This document shows positions 13,975-18,530 of a DNA stretch of 18,530 nt, in pieces. The stretch covers positions 1 through 18,530 of the forward strand of contig LGGY01000143.1 in the NCBI GenBank assembly GCA_001509335.1, given 5' to 3'. Position 1 is the first letter of the stretch. Each line of letters opens with the position of its first letter. Both the position numbers and the translations under genes were made by a program. The notes beneath the pieces are model-generated. The model searched no databases, was not told the DNA's origin, and saw only the letters and a program-made list of their open reading frames with translations. Source of the stretch: Fidelibacterota bacterium 46_43 (GTDB lineage Bacteria > Fidelibacterota > Fidelibacteria > Fidelibacterales > Fidelibacteraceae).

Positions 13975-15510
13975 TCAAATATTTTTGCCACCTACGGTTA
14001 TAGAAGATACCTTACAGGTCGGGATACCCTGGGATACTGGGACCGACTGGCCGCCTTTTCCACAGGTCCAGCCGCCTTCAGCCAGTTTCAGATCATTGGC
14101 TACCATGGTGATTTTACTCAGAACATCCGGACCGTTCCCGATAATGTTGATATCCTTCACAGGCCGGGTCAGCTTTCCGTTTTCAATCATGTACCCGGAT
14201 TTTACATAAAAAGTAAAATCTCCGGCGCCGATATGAACTTCGCCATTCAGGAACTGATCGGCATAAATTCCATGGGATGTGTTATGAATGATCTCTTCAA
14301 AAGTATGAGGTCCGTTGAGCATATAAGTGTTGCGCATCCGGGGCTGGGGTGGATATTTAAAGGATTCGCGGCGGCCATTCCCGGTGGGGTTGAGTCCGTA
14401 ATATTGAGCACTGATCCGGTCATGCATGTAAGAACGGAGAATCCCATTTTCCACAAGGTATGTTTTTTGACCGGGAATGCCCTCGTCGTCCACATTGATG
14501 GATCCCCGGATGTTGAGGTTGGTTCCGTCATCCACAATGGAAACAAAGGGTTCGGCAACTTTTTTATTCATCCGGTCTGAAAAAATGGAGATTCCCTTCC
14601 GGTTGAAATCCGCTTCCATTCCGTGACCGATAGCTTCATGAAGGAGTATTCCTGCACTGCCGGCAGCCAGAACAACAGGCATTTCACCTGCAGGAGCCGG
14701 GACAGCATCGAAAAGGGCGACTGTCCGCTTGACGGCTTCCCGGGCCAGATACATCAGTTTATCACGGGTGTACCAGTTGATATCCTGACGGGCAGACAGG
14801 TTAAAGCCGTTGTTTTCCCGGCGACCTTTTGCTTCTGCGACACAAGAGGCATTAAAACGGGTCATGGGCTGATAATCTCCCGCTAACACACCCTCCGATG
14901 TGGCAATAAGAATCAGGCGTTCATTATCGGTAAAATTTAATTGTGTCGCCTGTATCTGTGTATCCCGCTTCAGCATTTCATTATTCACAAATTCAAGCAT
15001 CTGAATTCGTTTTTTAATGGATACATCCTCCCAGCGGGTGATGATTGGATAATAATCGGGGAGTTCCCTCTCCTTCAAGGGTTTGATTTCTTTTTGTCCC
15101 GGACTTCCTGCAATTTTAGCTGCAGTCCGTGCCACACTCTGCATTTTTTCCGGCGAGATCTCTTCTGTAAAGGAATAACCGGTCTTGTCACCTTTTAATA
15201 CCCGGACACCCATCCCCAGCGAGGATTCGATGTAGGCCCGGTTTACGGTGTTGTTTTCCATTACAACCGAATTTCCTGTTGAATATTCAAAAAAGAGATC
15301 TGCATAATCACCTCCCTCAGACAGGGCTGTCTCCAGTGTTTTTCGGATGATCTCCTCATCCACGCCAAAAAAGGAAAAATATTCCCCCAGATTCTTCGGT
15401 GCAGCACTGCCGGGACGTTTCAGACAATTACTGAGTGTCAAGGGCATTCCGGCAAGTATAATGCCTGCCGTTCCGGTTTTAATAAAATCCCGACGGGTTA
15501 TTTTTTTCAT
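13975..15510 (-). CDS. tldD: TldD metalloprotease with twin-arginine (Tat) signal
   Basis: This is the catalytic subunit of the TldD-TldE zinc protease. The 511-residue protein carries the metal motif HEAIGH (His291-Glu292, His296), and the third ligand is probably Cys483 in WTCGKGGQSVPVSQG, matching the layout of E. coli TldD. Unlike that cytoplasmic enzyme, it starts with MKKITRRDFIKTGTAGIILA, a classical Tat signal (RRDF motif, mild hydrophobic core). LTLSNC follows at residues 24-29, so cleavage or lipidation at Cys29 is possible although Asn at -1 is not ideal. The signal extends the protein by about 40 residues over the family norm. The start at 15510 has GGGAGG upstream. A candidate promoter lies at 15540-15568. 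tldE follows immediately. Confidence 0.94.
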   Translation of the reverse strand: MKKITRRDFIKTGTAGIILAGMPLTLSNCLKRPGSAAPKNLGEYFSFFGVDEEIIRKTLETALSEGGDYADLFFEYSTGNSVVMENNTVNRAYIESSLGMGVRVLKGDKTGYSFTEEISPEKMQSVARTAAKIAGSPGQKEIKPLKERELPDYYPIITRWEDVSIKKRIQMLEFVNNEMLKRDTQIQATQLNFTDNERLILIATSEGVLAGDYQPMTRFNASCVAEAKGRRENNGFNLSARQDINWYTRDKLMYLAREAVKRTVALFDAVPAPAGEMPVVLAAGSAGILLHEAIGHGMEADFNRKGISIFSDRMNKKVAEPFVSIVDDGTNLNIRGSINVDDEGIPGQKTYLVENGILRSYMHDRISAQYYGLNPTGNGRRESFKYPPQPRMRNTYMLNGPHTFEEIIHNTSHGIYADQFLNGEVHIGAGDFTFYVKSGYMIENGKLTRPVKDINIIGNGPDVLSKITMVANDLKLAEGGWTCGKGGQSVPVSQGIPTCKVSSITVGGKNI

Positions 15511-15539
15511 AGATCCTCCCGTTTAAACAGATAAGGTTA

Positions 15540-15568
15540 AATATAGTTTACTCATAAAAGGCTTCCAA
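15540..15568 (-). promoter_or_regulatory. candidate sigma70-type promoter of tldDE
   Basis: On the minus strand TTGGAA (15568-15563) and TATATT (15545-15540) are separated by exactly 17 bases. They give a start site about 23 bases before the tldD ATG. Confidence 0.5.
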
Positions 15569-15632
15569 GCCCATTTTTTGAGCAAAAAAGGAAAAAAACT
15601 TTCTTGAAAGTGCATAAATAAAGGATTTTCTC

Positions 15633-15663
15633 TTGACATGTATTAAAATTATCACAATATTAA
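15633..15663 (+). promoter_or_regulatory. candidate promoter of the HU gene
   Basis: A consensus TTGACA at 15633-15638 is followed by AATATTAA. TATTAA at 15658-15663 would give a 19-base spacer, AATATT at 15656 a 17-base one. The -35 is convincing, the -10 is not. The leader to the ATG is about 50 bases. Confidence 0.4.
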
Positions 15664-15718
15664 ATCTGAGTTATGTGGGAAACATCAAAACAAACAAATT
15701 AAACAAAGGAGACCCCGG

Positions 15719-15997
15719 ATGAGTTTAAGTAAAGCTGATCTCGTGAGCAAAATTGCTGCTGATGCCGGCATCACAAAAGACCAGGCAGGAAAAGCCCTGA
15801 ACAGTTTTCTCGAAGCCGTCGAGGATGCATTGAAAGCCGGTGACAAACTGACACTGGTAGGTTTTGGAACTTTTTATGTAGCTGAACGCAGAGCGCGGAC
15901 CGGTGTTAATCCCGCAACCGGTGAAAAGATTCAAATTGCTGCTTCCAAAGCACCGAAATTCAAAGCCGGAAAAGCTCTGAAAGAAGCTGTCAAATAA
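15719..15997 (+). CDS. HU-family histone-like DNA-binding protein
   Basis: This 92-residue protein is the typical HU size. It starts MSLSKADLVSKIAADAG (helical dimerisation region). The central GFGTFYVAERRARTGVNPATGEKI is the HU/IHF signature, whose arm carries the Pro that intercalates between DNA bases. The end, FKAGKALKEAVK, closes the fold. HU bends and compacts DNA as a dimer. AAGGAG lies nine bases before the ATG. The gene stands alone, divergent from tldD, and ends at a strong intrinsic terminator. HU versus IHF cannot be separated with certainty, but the general HU call is firm. Confidence 0.95.
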   Translation: MSLSKADLVSKIAADAGITKDQAGKALNSFLEAVEDALKAGDKLTLVGFGTFYVAERRARTGVNPATGEKIQIAASKAPKFKAGKALKEAVK

Positions 15998-16019
15998 GCT
16001 CTTTCAACATGTTGTAATT

Positions 16020-16050
16020 AAACCCCGTCTCTTATCAGGCGGGGTTTTTT
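16020..16050 (+). terminator. intrinsic terminator after the HU gene
   Basis: AAACCCCGTCT (16020-16030) pairs with AGGCGGGGTTT (16037-16047), 11 pairs including one T-G wobble, around CTTATC. The stem runs into a six-T tract (16045-16050). Confidence 0.9.
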
Positions 16051-16181
16051 GTTTCAGGGAATCACTGCCACACCCCTTATCGTCTTGTGATTTCTTATGG
16101 CCGGGTGGATTGAATTGAAACCTCGTGCCACATTCCTCGTTAATATCTATTATGGAAATGTGTCCCTCTGACGGAGATGTC

Positions 16182-16210
16182 TTGACTAAGACATTGAATT
16201 TCAATATTCT
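16182..16210 (+). promoter_or_regulatory. candidate promoter of the peptidase-propeller-barrel gene
   Basis: TTGACT (16182-16187) and TATTCT (16205-16210) are separated by 17 bases. The predicted transcript start lies about 17 bases before the ATG, just ahead of the ribosome binding site. Confidence 0.5.
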
Positions 16211-16233
16211 CAGCTAATAGTTTGGAGAAGCGA

Positions 16234-18530
16234 ATGTCCGTTAAACGTCTGATGATTCTTGCCTTTATGATTATCTGGTCTATTCCCCTCCAGGCCCAGT
16301 TCGGGAAAAATAAGGTCCAGTATGATACGTTTGACTGGAAATATATTCAAAGCAATCATTTCGACATTTATTATCATGATGACAATTACAAGATTGCCGA
16401 ATTTGCCGCCCGGGAGGCTGAACAGGCCTATACCAGTATTCGCAATCTGCTGAACTGGCCTCTGCAAAAACGGTACTCCATGATTCTTTATAACAGCCAT
16501 AAAGCATTTCAGCAAACCAATACCTATGCAGGCGATATTACCGAGGGGGTCGGTGGCTTTACAGAGCTCTTTAAAAACCGCATCGTTCTGCCTTTTGAAG
16601 GAAGTTACCGGGATTTCCGACATGTGATCCATCACGAAATGGTCCATGCCGTGATGAATGATATGTATTTCGGAGGATCCATTCAATCAATCATTTCCGG
16701 CGCTGTAACCCTGGATATTCCTCTGTGGCTCGCTGAAGGGACGGCTGAATATGAATCACTTCGATGGGATACGCAGACGGATATGTTCATGCGTGATTTT
16801 GCTTTTAGTGGACAGTTACCCCCCATGTGGGCTCTGAATGGATATTATGCCTATAAAGGTGGCCAGTCCATTATCCGTTTTATCCACGATACCTATGGGA
16901 TGGAAAAACTGACAGACTTCTACGGTTCCCTCAAAGCCACACACAGCGTCCCGCGAAGTATCAAGCGGATTTTTTATATGTCCGAAGAGGATTTTACCTC
17001 TGAATGGCACAAGTATATCCAAAAAAATTACTGGCCGGATATCGATTTTGCCGAAGATATCCTGAATATCAGTGTCCGCCTGACAGATCACAATGAACTT
17101 GGAAACTATCAGAATATTGCACCGGCCCTGAGTCCGGACGGTTCCAGAATTGCTTTTCTCAGCGACCGGAACGGTTACGCAGATATTTTTACCATGCGCA
17201 CCGAAGACGGGGGAAATGTTAAAAAAATCGTCTCAGGCCAGCGAAAGGCAAGTCTTGAGGAACTCAAATGGCTTTCACCGGGGATCAGCTGGTCACCTGA
17301 TTCTAAAAAAATTGTCTTTGCCGCAAAAAGCGGCCCTTCTGATGCCCTGGTTGTGGTGGATGTGGAATCCAAAAAACAGACCTTTTATCCCATTGAAGAA
17401 CTGAACGGGATTTATTCTACCGATTGGCACCCCCGTGAAAATATTATTGTCTTTGCCGGAAACAATGGCTGGAAAAGTGATATTTACACCTATCATCTGG
17501 ATACCCAAACCCTTACAAATCTTACACGGGATAATGCCAGTACCAAAAATCCCAAGTGGACAGCGGACGGAAAATCCATTCTTTATATCGCTGAAAAACG
17601 CCGCAGTTTGCCTCTCCATTCTTTTCGCCATCCCTACCAGAACGATGTCTGGCGTATTACCTATCCCGAAGGAGTTAAAGAAGCCGTGACCCAGACAGAC
17701 TGGGATGAAGACTATGTCATTTCCGCACCTGATGGAAAAACAGTAATCTACACATCTGATGAAAACGGAATTTTTAATGTGTGGATTAAAACCGAAGACG
17801 GTGAACCGCATGCAGTGACAAATATTTTAGGGGGAATATTTCACCTGGATATCTCACGGGACGGGGGTACCCTGGTATTAACAGCTTTTCAAAACGGTGG
17901 ATGGGATATCTACCGGATTAATAACCCCCTCTCATTGCCCTCCCGGGATCTGGATATTACAGAATTCAGGAAACATCATTATACCATCGAGTCCACCGAA
18001 CCCGTGGCATATAAATTCGACTCAGACAAACAGGTATCTGATGGAAAGGCCATGCCGGCAACGGTGAGTGACATCGAAAAACCGGAAAGGCAGGGGGAAT
18101 ACAGCAAATTTGTCTTTATTCCCCGACACAGGCAGGATGCCTTTACGGAAGGGGATTCTGTCGCCCTGGATTCAACACGTATCTTGACCGAAACAGGTGA
18201 TTATAAAATCCATGAGTACAAAACGCGCTTCTCCCTGGATCTTGTGGATAGTCAGGTGGGGTATTCCACCTTTTACGGAATTCAGGGACAAACAGTTTTC
18301 CTTTTCAGTGATATGATGGGTGATCATCAGATCGGAATCGGGACGGAATTATATATTGATCTGAAAAACAGCGACTACTCCATAAGTTATGCATATCTCA
18401 AAAACCGGCTCAATTTTGCCGCCACGTATTACAATGATTCCAATCACTATTACACCTATTATCTGACCGAATATGGATATGCCATCCGTTTTACACGATA
18501 CCGCAATTATGGCTTGATAGCAGGGGTGTC
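16234..18530 (+). CDS. secreted HExxH metallopeptidase - TolB-like propeller - outer-membrane barrel fusion (partial, 3' end outside window)
   Basis: The frame is open from ATG 16234 to the window end, 765 codons, and continues beyond it. TTGGAGAAG precedes the start. Residues 1-22 are a Sec signal ending near LQAQ. Residues about 35-265 form a peptidase-MA-like (gluzincin) domain: HHEMVH at 133-138 supplies the HExxH zinc motif and Glu168 in WLAEGTAEY is the likely third ligand. From about 290 to 570 there are TolB/WD40-like blades with repeated motifs such as ALSPDGSRIAFLSDRNG, SWSPDSKKIVF, KWTADGKSILYI and ISAPDGKTVIYTSDENG. From about 650 a linker leads into aromatic-rich alternating strands (YSTFYGIQG, LFSDMMGDHQIGIGTELY), the start of a surface-antigen-type beta-barrel. 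This suggests an outer-membrane protein with a periplasmic peptidase and propeller. Substrate and role are unknown. Confidence 0.88.
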   Translation, partial: MSVKRLMILAFMIIWSIPLQAQFGKNKVQYDTFDWKYIQSNHFDIYYHDDNYKIAEFAAREAEQAYTSIRNLLNWPLQKRYSMILYNSHKAFQQTNTYAGDITEGVGGFTELFKNRIVLPFEGSYRDFRHVIHHEMVHAVMNDMYFGGSIQSIISGAVTLDIPLWLAEGTAEYESLRWDTQTDMFMRDFAFSGQLPPMWALNGYYAYKGGQSIIRFIHDTYGMEKLTDFYGSLKATHSVPRSIKRIFYMSEEDFTSEWHKYIQKNYWPDIDFAEDILNISVRLTDHNELGNYQNIAPALSPDGSRIAFLSDRNGYADIFTMRTEDGGNVKKIVSGQRKASLEELKWLSPGISWSPDSKKIVFAAKSGPSDALVVVDVESKKQTFYPIEELNGIYSTDWHPRENIIVFAGNNGWKSDIYTYHLDTQTLTNLTRDNASTKNPKWTADGKSILYIAEKRRSLPLHSFRHPYQNDVWRITYPEGVKEAVTQTDWDEDYVISAPDGKTVIYTSDENGIFNVWIKTEDGEPHAVTNILGGIFHLDISRDGGTLVLTAFQNGGWDIYRINNPLSLPSRDLDITEFRKHHYTIESTEPVAYKFDSDKQVSDGKAMPATVSDIEKPERQGEYSKFVFIPRHRQDAFTEGDSVALDSTRILTETGDYKIHEYKTRFSLDLVDSQVGYSTFYGIQGQTVFLFSDMMGDHQIGIGTELYIDLKNSDYSISYAYLKNRLNFAATYYNDSNHYYTYYLTEYGYAIRFTRYRNYGLIAGV

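Noticed and set aside
16210..16686. 158-residue minus-strand open frame
   Set aside because: It is antisense to the peptidase domain, whose HExxH motif and signal peptide are clear on the plus strand.
17293..17811. 172-residue minus-strand open frame
   Set aside because: It is antisense to the propeller region of the fusion protein and lacks any recognisable motif.

Overview
The window looks like chromosomal DNA from a Gram-negative (diderm) bacterium of moderate GC content. The best guess is the Fibrobacteres-Chlorobi-Bacteroidetes superphylum or a neighbouring candidate phylum such as Marinimicrobia, KSB1 or Calditrichota. The clues are a secreted metallopeptidase/TolB-propeller/outer-membrane-barrel fusion protein, a Tat-exported TldD, a very large multi-sensor HisKA_2 kinase, and AATTC-type AT-rich filler between genes. 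This placement is inference from protein style and was not measured.

Layout, left to right. (1) Bases 1-1173 hold a reverse-strand cas6 at the edge, with no CRISPR array or other cas gene in view, then a tRNA-Ser(CGA) on the plus strand. (2) Bases 1276-5231 form a housekeeping and stress-repair block. It has free-methionine-R-sulfoxide reductase (msrC) facing an AhpD-like peroxidase-related gene, then a CDF zinc-type exporter and endonuclease IV (nfo). These last three are on the minus strand and probably co-directional in one unit. The flavin-dependent thymidylate synthase thyX is divergent from nfo. (3) Bases 5267-9692 hold a 1338-residue membrane sensor kinase. Behind it lies a broken kinase remnant in which a periplasmic-binding N-terminus is joined directly to the tail of a kinase ATPase domain. 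(4) Bases 9964-12378 encode a penicillin-acylase-family Ntn hydrolase, divergent from the kinase. (5) Bases 12638-15510 (minus) are a tldD-tldE pair; TldD has a twin-arginine signal and TldE has none. (6) Bases 15719-18530 hold an HU gene with a clear intrinsic terminator, then a promoter and a long open reading frame that leaves the window. That frame encodes a signal peptide, an HExxH peptidase, a propeller and the start of a beta-barrel.

Functional links. msrC, the AhpD-like protein, metal efflux and nfo fit a common theme of oxidant and metal damage control, but only the three minus-strand genes could share a transcript. TldD and TldE normally form one heteromeric protease. Because Tat exports folded complexes, TldE could travel with TldD to the periplasm. 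I did not find a convincing wholly new multi-gene system. The most interesting items are the Tat-tagged TldD with an untagged partner, the degraded kinase next to the giant kinase, the cysteine cluster in a kinase GAF domain, the peptidase-propeller-barrel fusion, and the cas6 gene without visible partners.
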